Shown here in pieces: positions 8,128 through 18,778 of a stretch of 43,768 nt of DNA (position 1 is its first letter; each line of letters opens with the position of its first letter). The translations under genes were made by a program, and so were the position numbers. This DNA is from Chromatiaceae bacterium (GTDB lineage Bacteria > Pseudomonadota > Gammaproteobacteria > SZUA-140): contig QIJH01000075.1 of NCBI GenBank assembly GCA_003232725.1, positions 1 to 43,768 of the forward strand, given 5' to 3'. The notes under the pieces were generated by a model that ran no database searches, was not told the DNA's origin, and saw nothing but the letters and a program-made list of their open reading frames with translations.

Positions 8128-9450
8128 TTACTCGCCATTTTCGCTGGTGATCTGCAGCCCGGCACCGCGGGCAAGCGCCACAAACCCAGGGAAAGAGGTA
8201 TTCACATTGGCGCAATCAGCAATTTTAACCTCACCTGTCGCGCGCATAGCCGCCATCGCAAACGACATGGCAATGCGGTGATCACCACCACTATCAACAC
8301 AGCCACCGCCAATTTCGCCGCCATTGATCACCATACCATCCGCCGTTGGGCTCACATCTACGCCGAGTGCCTTCAGTCCATCGGCCATCACCTCGATCCG
8401 ATCCGTCTCTTTAACCCGCAACTCCTCAGCACCGCTCAATACCGTTTGCCCCTCAGCACAGGCAGCCGCAACAAATAGCGCAGGAAATTCATCAATGGCA
8501 AGCGGCACCTGCTCCTCTGGAATTTGAATACCGCGCAGCTGACTGGAACGTACACGAATATCGGCAACCGGCTCACCACCCACCACGCGCTCATTCTGCA
8601 GCTCAATATCACCACCCATTTGGCGCAAAATATTGACCACACCAATACGGGTGGGATTGATACCGACATGCAGCAAAGTCACATCAGAATCCGGTGCAAT
8701 AACCGCGCCCACCATAAAAAAGGCTGCCGATGAGATATCGGCAGGCACATCGATCCGCGTTGCCTGCAATTCACCTCCGCCAGAAAGACAGGCTGTGCGA
8801 CCATCGACCCGTACCTCATAACCAAAGCCCTGCAACATCCGCTCAGTATGATCTCTCGTCGGCGCTGGTTCAATAACGCAAGTCTCACCTTCGGCATAGA
8901 GCCCGGCCAACAGCAGCGATGACTTTACCTGCGCACTCGCCATCGGCATTTTATAATGGATTCCCTTCAACGGCTGACCGCCCTTCACTTTTAACGGCGG
9001 CGTTCCGGCATCACTCCCCTCAACCACAGCCCCCATCGTACCAAGCGGCACAGAGATGCGCGTCATCGGTCGAGAATTTAGCGAGTCATCCCCTGACATC
9101 GCCACATCAAATGCCTGACCCGATAACAGGCCTGACAGCAAGCGCATTGAAGTACCGGAGTTTCCCAGATCTAAAACACCTTGCGGTGCCCTAAGGCCAT
9201 GCAGACCAACACCATGTACGATAACATGACCATCCGTCGGCCCTTCAATCTTAACCCCCATCGCACGAAACGCATTCAATGTCGCGAGGCTATCGTCCCC
9301 TTCAAGGAAACCGCTAATCTCAGTCACACCATTCGCTAGCGAACCTAACATAATCGAACGATGCGAAATGGATTTATCACCCGCGACACGAATCTCACCC
9401 TTTAGATGACCTCCTGGCGAGACTTTAAACAGTAAATTTGAACCTGACAT
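8128..9450 (-). CDS. aroA: 3-phosphoshikimate 1-carboxyvinyltransferase (EPSP synthase)
   Basis: A 440-residue enzyme that transfers enolpyruvyl from PEP to shikimate-3-phosphate, step six of the shikimate pathway. Signature segments are GDKSISHRS near the N-terminus, LGNSGTSMRLLSG around residue 95, the SAQVKSSLLLAG loop, and RVKETDRI near residue 345. It lies between tyrA and cmk in the aromatic amino acid run. Length is normal and no lesion was seen. Confidence 0.95.
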   Translation of the reverse strand: MSGSNLLFKVSPGGHLKGEIRVAGDKSISHRSIMLGSLANGVTEISGFLEGDDSLATLNAFRAMGVKIEGPTDGHVIVHGVGLHGLRAPQGVLDLGNSGTSMRLLSGLLSGQAFDVAMSGDDSLNSRPMTRISVPLGTMGAVVEGSDAGTPPLKVKGGQPLKGIHYKMPMASAQVKSSLLLAGLYAEGETCVIEPAPTRDHTERMLQGFGYEVRVDGRTACLSGGGELQATRIDVPADISSAAFFMVGAVIAPDSDVTLLHVGINPTRIGVVNILRQMGGDIELQNERVVGGEPVADIRVRSSQLRGIQIPEEQVPLAIDEFPALFVAAACAEGQTVLSGAEELRVKETDRIEVMADGLKALGVDVSPTADGMVINGGEIGGGCVDSGGDHRIAMSFAMAAMRATGEVKIADCANVNTSFPGFVALARGAGLQITSENGE

Positions 9451-9500
9451 ATCTGAATTTTCCGGGCAGCAATATTAAAAATAAAACGGGAGCAAATTAC

Positions 9501-10376
9501 TCAACTGCAAATACGATCACGCGTTGTTTTGGCTCGCGAAAAAACATTGACCACTGCTTCGCCATCATTATCGCGTACTGCCTCTTCGAGCTGCTTGAGG
9601 TCATTATTGAAATGCTGCAAGATCTCCAATAACGCATCGCGATTTTCCATACAGATATCACGCCACATCACCGGATCACTAGAGGCAATACGGGTAAAGT
9701 CCCGAAAACCACCCGCCGCGTAATCAAAAACCTCTTTACGCTCATCAAGGCTGGCGAGCGTATTAACCAGCGAAAATGCCAGTAGATGTGGCAGGTGGCT
9801 GGTCGCTGCTAACACCTCATCGTGGTGCAGTACCGCCATCTCAGTGACATTGGCACCCGCAGCCTCCCACATCGCGCGTATGCGTGCGCACTTGTCTGAA
9901 TCGGTCTCTTCAATCGGCGTCAGAATCACACTGCGATGATCAAACAATTCAGCAAACGATGCCTCGACGCCACTCTGCTCTGTACCTGCAATCGGGTGCC
10001 CCGGCACAAAGTCAGATAAATGCTCGCCCAGAAGAGAACGTGCCTCTTCCACCACGCAACCCTTGGCACTGCCAACATCGGTAATCACAACATCCATAGC
10101 GAGCCCGGCAACCATCTCCGCCAGTACCGTCACCATCGCACGCAGCGGCACTGCCAGCACCACCACGTCGGCACCGCTAACGGCGGTGGCAGAATCAATC
10201 TCGTAGCGATCGATCACGCCTAACTCAACAGCCTTTTGCAGATGCACCTCATCACGACCGCAGCCAACTATTTCATCACATACACCCGCACGGCGTAACG
10301 CACGCGCCAGCGAGCCCCCAATCAGACCCACGCCGATAATCGTGAGTCGTTTACTGGAGAAAGAGTGAGTCGTCAT
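9501..10376 (-). CDS. tyrA: Prephenate dehydrogenase (TyrA)
   Basis: A 291-residue NAD(P)-dependent enzyme of tyrosine synthesis. The dinucleotide-binding motif GVGLIGGSLARALR lies near residue 15, and the prephenate site includes GHPIAGTEQSGVEAS and the ATSHLPHLLAFSLV helix. The ATG at 10376 (MTTHSFSSK) gives the normal distance to the Rossmann motif and does not overlap aroF; a longer in-frame start would. There is no chorismate mutase domain, that activity being in PheA upstream. It could also act on arogenate, which cannot be told from sequence. Confidence 0.92.
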   Translation of the reverse strand: MTTHSFSSKRLTIIGVGLIGGSLARALRRAGVCDEIVGCGRDEVHLQKAVELGVIDRYEIDSATAVSGADVVVLAVPLRAMVTVLAEMVAGLAMDVVITDVGSAKGCVVEEARSLLGEHLSDFVPGHPIAGTEQSGVEASFAELFDHRSVILTPIEETDSDKCARIRAMWEAAGANVTEMAVLHHDEVLAATSHLPHLLAFSLVNTLASLDERKEVFDYAAGGFRDFTRIASSDPVMWRDICMENRDALLEILQHFNNDLKQLEEAVRDNDGEAVVNVFSRAKTTRDRICS

Positions 10377-10392
10377 ACGCTGAAATAAGTGC

Positions 10393-11372
10393 CTAAATAT
10401 CTCGTCCAAGCACTTTAGCAATACCACCCAACTCAACCATCAGCGCGGCCAGTTCAGGTGCACTCAACGCCTGATCGGCATCACACCATGCATCTTGCGG
10501 ACAAGGGTGCATTTCAACCAGCAGTGCATCTGCACCCGCGGCTACTGCGGCGCGTGATAACTCAGGCACCATCCATGCTTTACCGCCGGCATGACTCGGA
10601 TCAACAATCACCGGTAGATGCGTTTCACGTTTCAGTACTGGAATTGCAGTGACATCAAGCATATTACGGTACGCAGTTTCAAATGAACGAACACCACGTT
10701 CACTTCAGCAGACATCAGCCATTCAGAGATCGTGGCACACATTCCGCGCTTCAGAATCACTGGCACCTGCGTTCTACCGACCTCTTTCAATAGATCAAAG
10801 TTCTGCATGTTACGGGTGCCAATCTGAATCACATCAATCTTGTTTTCAAGAAAGGTATCGAGCATGCGCACATCCATCAGCTCAGTAACAATCGGTAGAT
10901 TGTGTACACTCGCCGCGTCACGGAACATGCTCAGGCCATCTTCACCCACTCCCTGAAAAGAGTAAGGACTGGTACGTGGCTTAAATGCACCGCCGCGCAT
11001 TAAGCGACAACCTGCTGCGGCAACGCCTTCAGCCGCTGCTGCCATCTGCGATGGTGTCTCAACAGAACAGGGGCCCGCAATCACCTGCACGGTATTGCCA
11101 CCAATGGGTATACCCGCCACATCAACAATGGTGCTTGCTTCGTGTGATTCACGCGCGACGATTTTATACGGCTTCATCACCCGCACCACTTTCTCAACGC
11201 CATGCAGCGCTTCCAGTGCTTCCTGATCCACCGCCTGCTCGTCGCCAATCGCGCCGATCACAATCCGCTGAATGCCGCGTGATACGTTTGAGCTTAACCC
11301 CATCTCGGCTAGCTTCTCTTCTACTGCGTTTACTTGCTCATCCGCAGCTTTGGTGTTCATGATAATGATCAT
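10393..11372 (-). pseudogene. aroF: DAHP synthase (type I-beta), broken by a small internal deletion
   Basis: The first frame starts at ATG 11372 (MIIIMNTKAADEQ) with an N-terminal ferredoxin-like regulatory domain of about 65 residues, then the catalytic barrel ([55 protein letters not shown]). After SAE the frame is lost. The remaining protein resumes in another frame as [17 protein letters not shown] and [13 protein letters not shown], ending at 10393. Compared with the family, about 13 residues ending in LC before ERG are missing, with 2 nt left at the junction, so roughly 37 nt are gone. DAHP synthase is the entry enzyme of the shikimate pathway. Either the assembly lost bases here or the cell uses another copy. 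Confidence 0.85.
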
Positions 11373-11457
11373 GTTACGTTTCCTGGTTCTAAAATAATCT
11401 TAAATTTTCAGTCGCTATTCAACTCATCTGAACAGCCACAAGTTCATTGGTTACGCA

Positions 11458-12540
11458 CTACAGCACCGCATCGGGATACGAACCGAGCACCTTAACCATA
11501 TAACCCTCATTTTGCAGCCGCTGTAGTGATTGTTCAACGACAGGCTGTTGCACATGTCCTTCGATATCGATAAAAAAGACATAGTCCCACATGCCACGTC
11601 GTGATGGTCGAGACTCGATACGCGTCATCGAAATATCACTATCGGCAAATATTTTTAACAATTTATGTAACGCACCCGGATTATTAACGGTCGAGACCAA
11701 CAGCGAGGTCTTATCCTGCCCACTCGGCTGTGCCTGATTATTGCCAACCACCAAAAAGCGCGTGGTGTTATCCGGCTCATCTTCAATATTGCTTGCCAGT
11801 ATCTCAAGCGCGTAGATCTCCGCCGCCTTCTCGCCCGCAATGGCCGCAGTGCTCTCATCTTCAGCCGCACATCTCGCCGCCTCGGCATTACTACTGACCA
11901 CCGTACAATCTACACCCGGCAAGTTCGCATCCAGCCAACCACGACACTGCGCATGCGCCTGATGGTGTACATAAAGTTTTTTAATCGACGTCAGTTCTTT
12001 CGATTTGCTCATCAAATTGTGATGAATACGCAGCTCAACCTCGCCATAAATATTGAGCGGCGAGTTCATAAACATATCAAGCGTGTGGTTGACAATCCCT
12101 TCAGTTGAGTTCTCCACTGGCACCACACCGTAGTGCGCACTGCCTGACTCAACCTCGCGAAAGATATCATCGATGGCTGCCATCGGAACCGTGGTAACTG
12201 CAGTGCCAAAATGCTTGGTTGCCGCCGCCTGGGTAAAGGTGCCAGCTGGCCCCAGAAAGGCAATCTTCATCGGATACTGCAGCGCTAGACAGGACGACAT
12301 AATCTCACGAAAATGACGCGCCATGGTTTCATCACTGAGCGGCCCTTCATTGCGCGCCATCACCGCACGCAACACCTGCGCCTCACGCTCAGGACGATAA
12401 TAGACCGCATCAGGGCCATTGCCCTTCTGGCGTGCCACTTCCTCAGCACATTTAGCGCGCTCGCTAATCAGCGCCTGAATTTTTTCATCAATCTCATCAA
12501 TGCGCACCCGCACTGTCTGTAGACCACTACTATCTTTCAT
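11458..12540 (-). CDS. pheA: Bifunctional chorismate mutase / prephenate dehydratase (P-protein)
   Basis: About 360 residues in three parts: an AroQ-type chorismate mutase helix bundle (residues about 5-90, RIDEIDEKIQALISERAKCA), a prephenate dehydratase domain beginning FLGPAGTFTQAAATKHFG, and a C-terminal ACT domain (NNPGALHKLLKIF, ESRPSRRGMWDYVFF) that binds phenylalanine for feedback inhibition. The ATG at 12540 is preferred over a TTG three codons upstream. It follows serA by 27 bp and precedes aroF. Confidence 0.95.
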   Translation of the reverse strand: MKDSSGLQTVRVRIDEIDEKIQALISERAKCAEEVARQKGNGPDAVYYRPEREAQVLRAVMARNEGPLSDETMARHFREIMSSCLALQYPMKIAFLGPAGTFTQAAATKHFGTAVTTVPMAAIDDIFREVESGSAHYGVVPVENSTEGIVNHTLDMFMNSPLNIYGEVELRIHHNLMSKSKELTSIKKLYVHHQAHAQCRGWLDANLPGVDCTVVSSNAEAARCAAEDESTAAIAGEKAAEIYALEILASNIEDEPDNTTRFLVVGNNQAQPSGQDKTSLLVSTVNNPGALHKLLKIFADSDISMTRIESRPSRRGMWDYVFFIDIEGHVQQPVVEQSLQRLQNEGYMVKVLGSYPDAVL

Positions 12541-12567
12541 CTTATTCAATCCAACCCATCACAGAAT

Positions 12568-13734
12568 TCAAAGTGTTCGAACACACACCACACCATCAAT
12601 TGCTGTGATTTTCTCAATCACATCCGCCGCAATATCACCTTCGACATCCGCCAGCGTATAGGCAATATCGCCGCGGGACTTATTCAGCAAATCAATAATA
12701 TTGAGATTAGCCTCGGCCATTGCGGTTGAAATCTGTCCCACCATATTCGGCACGTTTGAATTAACGATCGCGATACGCGAACCATTAGTCGTACGCGGCA
12801 TCACCGCCTCAGGAAAATTCACCGAATTAACGATATTGCCATGTTCAAGGTAGTCTCGAATCTGATCCACTACCATCACCGCACAGTTATCTTCCGCTTC
12901 ACCAGTCGACGCGCCGATATGCGGCAAGGTAATCACCCGCTCATGGCGTTTCAAGGTATTACTGGCGTAATCGCAAACATATGAGTAAAGCTTACCTGCC
13001 TCAATCGCATCACACACCGCCACGTCATCAACAATACCATCACGCGAGAAGTTCAACACGACCGCACCATCTTTCATCAGTTTAATGCGTTCAGCATTGA
13101 TCATATGCGTGGTCGCTTCAACCAATGGTACGTGAAATGAAACATAATCAACCTGCGACAAAAGCTCTTCAATACTATGCGCCTGTGTTGCCTCAGCCGA
13201 CAGACGCCATGCGCTGCGCACCGTGATGCTTGGATCGTAGCCAATCACATTCATACCGAGCTTCAGTGCAGCATTGGTCACCTGCACACCGATCGCGCCC
13301 AGCCCCACCACGCCAAGGGTACGCCCCGGCAATTCAACACCGACATAGTTCTTTTTGCCCGCTTCTACCTGTTTGTGGATGCTGGCATCATCACCCTCAA
13401 GGTTACGTGCGTAATCCCACGCCTGGCAAATATTACGGCTCGCCAACAACATCCCCGCCAGCACCAGCTCTTTTACCGCATTGGCATTCGCACCCGGTGA
13501 ATTAAATACCGCCACACCACGTTCAGTCATTGCTTCAACCGGGATATTATTCACCCCGGCACCGGCACGCCCAATCGCTTTGAGCGAAGCCGACAGTTCC
13601 ATGCCGTGCATTTTAGTGGAACGCACTAAAATCGCATCGGGTGCCGCCACCTCATCACCCACCGTATATTGTCCCAACGGCAAACGTTTCAGACCAAGGT
13701 CAGAGATATTATTCAGCGTCTGGACTTTATACAT
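12568..13734 (-). CDS. serA: D-3-phosphoglycerate dehydrogenase, short ACT-containing form
   Basis: A 388-residue D-2-hydroxyacid dehydrogenase. Residues 1-95 and about 285-310 form the substrate domain, the NAD-binding GVVGLGAIGVQVTNAA lies near residue 140, and the catalytic histidine is in LPHIGAST. The last 75 residues (IAIVNSNVPNMVGQIST, then GDIAYTLADVEGDI) form an ACT domain. It oxidises 3-phosphoglycerate in the first step of serine synthesis. Lying 9 bp after serC, the next enzyme, makes SerA more likely than erythronate-4-phosphate dehydrogenase (PdxB). Confidence 0.9.
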   Translation of the reverse strand: MYKVQTLNNISDLGLKRLPLGQYTVGDEVAAPDAILVRSTKMHGMELSASLKAIGRAGAGVNNIPVEAMTERGVAVFNSPGANANAVKELVLAGMLLASRNICQAWDYARNLEGDDASIHKQVEAGKKNYVGVELPGRTLGVVGLGAIGVQVTNAALKLGMNVIGYDPSITVRSAWRLSAEATQAHSIEELLSQVDYVSFHVPLVEATTHMINAERIKLMKDGAVVLNFSRDGIVDDVAVCDAIEAGKLYSYVCDYASNTLKRHERVITLPHIGASTGEAEDNCAVMVVDQIRDYLEHGNIVNSVNFPEAVMPRTTNGSRIAIVNSNVPNMVGQISTAMAEANLNIIDLLNKSRGDIAYTLADVEGDIAADVIEKITAIDGVVCVRTL

Positions 13735-13743
13735 GGCAGCGAC

Positions 13744-14826
13744 CTATCCGTTCCGTTTTTCGAAATCAGCCATAAAACTGATCAGCGCATCGACACCTGC
13801 TTCCGGCATCGCATTATAGATGCTGGCACGCATCCCGCCCACAGAGCGATGGCCCTTCAACGTCACCAGTCCAGCCTCTTTTGCACCACTCAGAAATGCG
13901 GCATCCAGTGCAGCGTCGGCCAGGGTAAACGGAATGTTCATCCATGAACGGCAATTGAGATCAATTGGGTTGGCGTAAAAACCAGAGTCATCAATCGCTG
14001 CGTACAGCTTTTTCGCTTTACGCGCATTGATCTCAGCCATCGCCGACAGCCCGCCATTTTTCTTCAACCACGCAAACACCAGCCCCGCCAGATACCAACC
14101 GTAGGTGGGTGGCGTGTTGTACATTGAATCATTGTCCGCCATGATTTTGTAATCACACATCGCGGGCATGCCCGGCACGGTTTTACCCATCAAATCTTCA
14201 CGTATAATCACAACCGTCAACCCGGCAGGGCCAATGTTCTTCTGCGCACCGGCGTAGATCACACCAAATTTCGAGACATCAATCTGGCGCGACAGAATAG
14301 TCGATGACATGTCTGCTACTAATGGCACATCGCCGGTCTCTGGTATCCAGTGAAATTCCAGCCCACCTATCGTTTCATTGGGCGTGTAATGCACATAGGC
14401 GGCATCGCTATTCAGATTCCATTCTAATTGCAGCGGCAGCACACTAAAGTTACTCGCCTCGGCACTCGCCGCCACATTCACATCACAAAGACGCTTCCCC
14501 TCAGCAATCGCTTTTTTCGACCATTGCCCGCTGTAGATGTAATCTGCACCCTTTTTACCGCGCAGCAAATTAATGGGGATATTGGCAAACTGCGCACTCG
14601 CACCACCTTGCAGAAACAGCACTTTATAATTATCAGGGATCGCCATTAGCTCACGCAGATCGGCCTCAGCTTGCGCCGCAATCGATATAAAATCTTTACC
14701 GCGGTGACTCATCTCCATCACTGACATACCGATACCCTGCCAGTCAGTTATCTCTTCCTGCGCCTGCTTCAGTACCGCCTCAGGCAGACAGGCGGGTCCC
14801 GCACTAAAATTATAAATAGGTGACAT
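13744..14826 (-). CDS. serC: Phosphoserine aminotransferase
   Basis: A 360-residue class V aminotransferase starting MSPIYNFSAGPACLPEAVL. The PLP-binding lysine is K196 in YAGAQKNIGPAG. FLQGGASAQFANIP and the C-terminal GGMRASIYNAMPEAG are family hallmarks. It converts 3-phosphohydroxypyruvate to phosphoserine, and in many bacteria also acts in vitamin B6 synthesis. It lies between gyrA and serA. Confidence 0.96.
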   Translation of the reverse strand: MSPIYNFSAGPACLPEAVLKQAQEEITDWQGIGMSVMEMSHRGKDFISIAAQAEADLRELMAIPDNYKVLFLQGGASAQFANIPINLLRGKKGADYIYSGQWSKKAIAEGKRLCDVNVAASAEASNFSVLPLQLEWNLNSDAAYVHYTPNETIGGLEFHWIPETGDVPLVADMSSTILSRQIDVSKFGVIYAGAQKNIGPAGLTVVIIREDLMGKTVPGMPAMCDYKIMADNDSMYNTPPTYGWYLAGLVFAWLKKNGGLSAMAEINARKAKKLYAAIDDSGFYANPIDLNCRSWMNIPFTLADAALDAAFLSGAKEAGLVTLKGHRSVGGMRASIYNAMPEAGVDALISFMADFEKRNG

Positions 14827-14879
14827 TTACGCTCTCTTAAAAATAGTATCTTATGAAATCAATTAGTTGCCAGAGGCTT

Positions 14880-17513
14880 CTAATCTTCAGCTGGAGCCTT
14901 TGGTGTATTATCTGCTGGCACACTATCAGCTGGTGATTCTGGCGCATCATCAACAGCACCGTCTGCCTCACCTTCAACCTCATCTGCTGAAAGGTTTGCG
15001 ATACGGTCCAACCCGACCAGGAGCTCATCATCACTCAAACGGATTAGACGCACACCCTGAGTATTACGCCCCTGAATCGAAACCTCATTGACTCGGGTTC
15101 TGACCAGCGTGCCGCCGTTGGTGATCAACATCAGCTCATCATCATCGTGAACCAGGTCTGCACCGACCACGTTACCGTTACGCGACGAGGTCTGAATCGA
15201 GATCACACCCTGGCCACCTCGACCATGCAGCGGGTAATCGCTAATCGCGGTACGCTTGCCGTACCCTTTCTCGGTCACGGTCAATACATCACCGTCATCC
15301 ACCACAATGAGTGAGATTGCAGTCTGATCTGGCCCCAGTTTAACGCCGCGCACACCGCGTGCAGTACGGCCCATCGGGCGCACCGCCTCTTCATTAAAGC
15401 GGATCGCCTTACCGGCACTGGTCATCAGCATCACATCTTTTGAACCATCCGTGATGTCGACCCCGATCAAGCGGTCATCATCACGCAGCTCTAGCGCAAT
15501 AATCCCGTTTGAACGTGGACGCGAGAAATCCGCCAGTGGCGTTTTTTTAACCACGCCACTACTAGTCGCCATCAAGATGTATTTATCAGCATCGTACTCA
15601 CGCACCGACAGTACTGCATTGATACGCTCACCCTCTTCCAGCGGCAGCAGATTAATAATCGGCTTGCCACGCGAGGTACGACTCGCCTGCGGCAACTCAT
15701 ATACTTTTTTCCAGTAGACCTTACCGCGGCTAGAAAAGCACAGAATGGTATCATGGGTATTGGTCACAACCAATTTATCGATGAAATCTTCATCCTTCAT
15801 ATTCGTCGCCGACTTACCTCGGCCACCACGCTTCTGCGCCTGATAAGTATCAAGCGACTGCGCCTTCACGTAACCTTCGTGAGAGAGCGTTACCACCACA
15901 TCTTCTTCAGTAATTAGATCTTCCAGCGAGAGATCGTGAGAAGAGGCCTGGATCTCAGTACGACGCTCATCACCATACTGGTCACGGATCGCAGTCAACT
16001 CTTCACGGATCACCTCCATGAGGCGATCCGGGTTGGTTATAATCTCAAGCAGTTCCGCAATAACATCAAGTATCTCTTTGTATTCTTTAAGGATTTTATC
16101 CTGCTCAAGCCCTGTTAGGCGATGCAGGCGCAGATCAAGAATTGCCTGCGCCTGAGTCGGTGACAGACAGTAACCCGCATCACCCAGACCATACTCAACA
16201 GCCAGCTCTTCAGGACGTGCACTCGCATCGGCACGATCCAACATGTCGCTGACCGCACCCGCACGCCACGCCTTAGCGATCAACTGAAGCTTCGCCTCAG
16301 CTGGGTTTTGCGCCGCCTTAATCAGTGCAATGATTTCATCGATATTAGAGAGCGCGACCGCAAGCCCTTCGAGGATATGGGCGCGATCACGCGCTTTACG
16401 CAGCTCAAATACGGTACGGCGTGTCACCACCTCACGGCGATGGCGCACAAACGCCTCCAGAATCTGTTTCAGGTTAAGCAGCTTCGGCTGACCGTCTATC
16501 AGCGCCACCATGTTGATGCCAAAGACATTCTGCATCTGGGTGTGTTTGTAAAGGTTATTCAGCACCACTTCAGTCACTTCGCCGCGCTTTAGCTCGACCA
16601 CCATGCGCATACCATCTTTATCAGATTCGTCACGTAACTCACTGATACCTTCGAGTTTTTTCTCTCGAACCAGCTGTGCAATCTTCTCTAATAGATTCGC
16701 TTTATTAACCTGATACGGCAACTCAGTCACGACGATGCGTTCACGATCATTATGCTTACCGTAAGGCTCAAAATGGGTTCGCGCACGAATATGGATACGC
16801 CCACGACCGGTATAATAGGCCTCCTGAATGCCGCGTACACCATTAATAATGGCTGCTGTTGGGAAATCAGGCCCCGGTATAAAATCAAGCAGGCGCGCAA
16901 TGCCAATCTCAGGATCATCGATCACTGCCAGACAGGCGTTGATCACTTCGGTCAAATTATGTGGCGGAATATTGGTCGCCAGGCCCACCGCAATACCCGC
17001 CGAACCGTTCACCAACAGGCACGGGATACGCGCCGGAAAGACGACCGGTTCTTTCTCTGACTCATCATAATTGGGGATGAAATCAACCGTCTCTTTTTCA
17101 AGATCGGCAATCATCTCGTGCGCAATCTTAGACATACGTACTTCGGTGTAACGCATCGCCGCCGGTGAATCACCATCAACGGAACCGAAGTTCCCCTGAC
17201 CATCGACCAACATGTAACGTAGTGAAAATGGCTGCGCCATACGAACAATGGTGTCGTAAACGGCTGAATCACCATGAGGATGGTATTTACCAATCACATC
17301 ACCGACAACACGCGCCGACTTCTTATAAGGCTTATTCCAGTCATTACCGAGGGCATGCATCGCATATAACACGCGGCGATGAACCGGCTTCAGCCCATCT
17401 CGTACATCCGGTAAAGCACGCCCTACGATGACGCTCATCGCGTATTCCATATAGGAGCGCTTCATCTCCTCTTCAATATTGGTGGAGATTATCTCTTTAG
17501 CGATTTCGCTCAT
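14880..17513 (-). CDS. gyrA: DNA gyrase subunit A
   Basis: An 877-residue type IIA topoisomerase subunit. The catalytic tyrosine is Y122 in [10 protein letters not shown]. The quinolone-determining region reads [11 protein letters not shown] with S83 and D87, the quinolone-sensitive state by E. coli numbering. The C-terminal beta-pinwheel carries the GyrA-box-like QKRGGRGKS near residue 561, which distinguishes it from ParC. It ends in an acidic, serine/proline/alanine-rich tail ([17 protein letters not shown]). It is the first gene of the conserved run. Confidence 0.97.
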   Translation of the reverse strand: MSEIAKEIISTNIEEEMKRSYMEYAMSVIVGRALPDVRDGLKPVHRRVLYAMHALGNDWNKPYKKSARVVGDVIGKYHPHGDSAVYDTIVRMAQPFSLRYMLVDGQGNFGSVDGDSPAAMRYTEVRMSKIAHEMIADLEKETVDFIPNYDESEKEPVVFPARIPCLLVNGSAGIAVGLATNIPPHNLTEVINACLAVIDDPEIGIARLLDFIPGPDFPTAAIINGVRGIQEAYYTGRGRIHIRARTHFEPYGKHNDRERIVVTELPYQVNKANLLEKIAQLVREKKLEGISELRDESDKDGMRMVVELKRGEVTEVVLNNLYKHTQMQNVFGINMVALIDGQPKLLNLKQILEAFVRHRREVVTRRTVFELRKARDRAHILEGLAVALSNIDEIIALIKAAQNPAEAKLQLIAKAWRAGAVSDMLDRADASARPEELAVEYGLGDAGYCLSPTQAQAILDLRLHRLTGLEQDKILKEYKEILDVIAELLEIITNPDRLMEVIREELTAIRDQYGDERRTEIQASSHDLSLEDLITEEDVVVTLSHEGYVKAQSLDTYQAQKRGGRGKSATNMKDEDFIDKLVVTNTHDTILCFSSRGKVYWKKVYELPQASRTSRGKPIINLLPLEEGERINAVLSVREYDADKYILMATSSGVVKKTPLADFSRPRSNGIIALELRDDDRLIGVDITDGSKDVMLMTSAGKAIRFNEEAVRPMGRTARGVRGVKLGPDQTAISLIVVDDGDVLTVTEKGYGKRTAISDYPLHGRGGQGVISIQTSSRNGNVVGADLVHDDDELMLITNGGTLVRTRVNEVSIQGRNTQGVRLIRLSDDELLVGLDRIANLSADEVEGEADGAVDDAPESPADSVPADNTPKAPAED

Positions 17514-17889
17514 TGGGGAATTAATCTGTCCTGTCTAAATGGCGCATTAAACGTCTGATGTCTCCAGCATCTATGTTTTCGATAACCAGCGATCACCAAT
17601 TTTTTACACTGCTCTGATGGGTATCCCCCACCTCATAGCAATCAATATGCAGACTCTTGTAGCAAGCGGAAAATAGTACCATAAACCACACTACACCACA
17701 CCCTATATATAGCGTAATAGCGCCAAGGCAATCGCAATACACCTAGTCTGACGACATGTTGTTTAGACTAGCATGTCACCTGCCCTGCAGCTGTAGAACC
17801 AGTCTTATCCAATATGAAATGAGTCTGAAACCAAGCAAAATTCGTGCTTGATCGCAAAACAATGATCATCACAAGGCTAGAAGAGCTAA
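17514..17889 (-). other. Upstream region of gyrA, no gene seen
   Basis: No coding frame with recognisable content. A candidate extended -10 for gyrA is TGGTACTAT on the minus strand (17673-17681), about 165 bp upstream of the ATG, without a clear -35. A perfect 7-bp inverted repeat CTAGTCT/AGACTAG spans 17743-17771. Both are low-confidence sites. Confidence 0.3.
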
Positions 17890-18271
17890 AACCACAAGCC
17901 AATTACAAGAATTCCTTTCAAACACTCAATTTGTCGTTTTTTCAAGTATCAGTGAGAAAAATATTCGCCTGACTAGGCAATATTGGGTACATGAATTTGT
18001 ACGATGGTACAACGGAGAGCACCGCCATAGTTCGATCCAATATGTTACTGACGAGCGACACAATAGGCAAGACCGTGAGATATTGGAGAAAAGGAAGATG
18101 GTTTATGAGTTAGCTAAAGAAGAAAAACCGACAGCGGTGGTCAGGCAACATCAGAGACTGGAGTCCGGTGACTGAAATCTGGTTGAATTCCCCGAAAGAG
18201 GTGCCTACTGAAGAGTAGAAATTGTTTAAGGCTGCATGAGAAAAATCGGACAACTTTGTTGACAAACACCG
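17890..18271 (+). mobile_element. IS3-family transposase relic, C-terminal end with one terminal repeat
   Basis: The plus strand encodes the end of an IS3-type integrase core: QYWVHEFVRWYNGEHRHSS, then VTDERHNRQDREILEKRKMVYELAKEEKPT, and after a frameshift RWSGNIRDWSPVTEIWLNSP up to a TAG at 18216-18218. Upstream, degenerate NSFQTLN recalls the SLFRTLKY segment of intact copies. About 30 bp past the stop, GGACAACTTTGTTGACAAAC resembles an IS3-family right end. The N-terminal two-thirds, OrfA and the left end are absent, so it cannot move. Confidence 0.8.
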
Positions 18272-18348
18272 TGTAGAAAAAAGAAGACTAAAGTTCAAAG
18301 AACATACACCGATATGAATAAAGAGAAATGTTTAACAACGCAATTTTA

Positions 18349-18372
18349 TATAGTTAGTTGTTCTTAACTATA
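18349..18372 (+). promoter_or_regulatory. Inverted repeat upstream of the roadblock-like gene
   Basis: TATAGTTA, an 8-bp spacer and TAACTATA form a perfect 8-bp inverted repeat ending 46 bp before the ATG at 18419. It could be an operator or a transcript hairpin; there is no T-run, so it is not an obvious terminator. Confidence 0.35.
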
Positions 18373-18418
18373 CATTTATATTTAACACTGAAAACCTTAC
18401 AACTGGGGAGTTATTTTT

Positions 18419-18778
18419 ATGGCGTCCGAACAAGAACTAGTGAAGCATCTTACAGACATGGCCAATGATATTGGAGGTTTTATTGCAGCGTCGGTGGTGG
18501 ATTTAGACTCCGGTACGCACAGTATGCGCCCCGATTTCGATCTTAACGTCGCTAGCGCCCACAATAGCGAAATGGTTAAACAAAAACTCAAAATTATGCA
18601 GGCGCTCAAACTGAATACAAACCTCGAGGATATGCTGTTAACATTGGGCGATCAAATCCACCTGATCAAATTGCTCAGTGATAAATCATTTTTATACGTC
18701 GCAGCTGATCGTGCAAATTCTAACCTAGCAATTGTACGCTCAGCGGTGGAAAATCACGCTTCATCGATAAAACTCTAG
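18419..18778 (+). CDS. Small roadblock/LC7-like protein
   Basis: A 119-residue soluble protein with the feel of bacterial roadblock/LC7 domains: a hydrophobic start strand IGGFIAASVVDLDSGTH, then FDLNVASAHNSEMVKQKLKIM, a central LGDQIHLIKLL and FLYVAADRANSNLAIVRS. Such proteins in other bacteria serve as dimeric platforms for small GTPases or regulate motility and cytoskeletal proteins, but no GTPase gene is adjacent. GGGGAG lies 8 nt upstream of the ATG. It stands alone between an IS3 relic and a LysR gene, which suggests acquired DNA. The family call is from pattern only. Confidence 0.55.
   Translation: MASEQELVKHLTDMANDIGGFIAASVVDLDSGTHSMRPDFDLNVASAHNSEMVKQKLKIMQALKLNTNLEDMLLTLGDQIHLIKLLSDKSFLYVAADRANSNLAIVRSAVENHASSIKL

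Noticed and set aside
10020-10223. Open frames on the plus strand opposite the aromatic amino acid genes
   Set aside because: They lie antisense to conserved genes, show no family features and reflect codon bias of the real strand.
18110-18298. Minus-strand frame over the IS3 relic
   Set aside because: The plus strand clearly encodes the IS3 integrase C-terminus; the antisense frame is a shadow.
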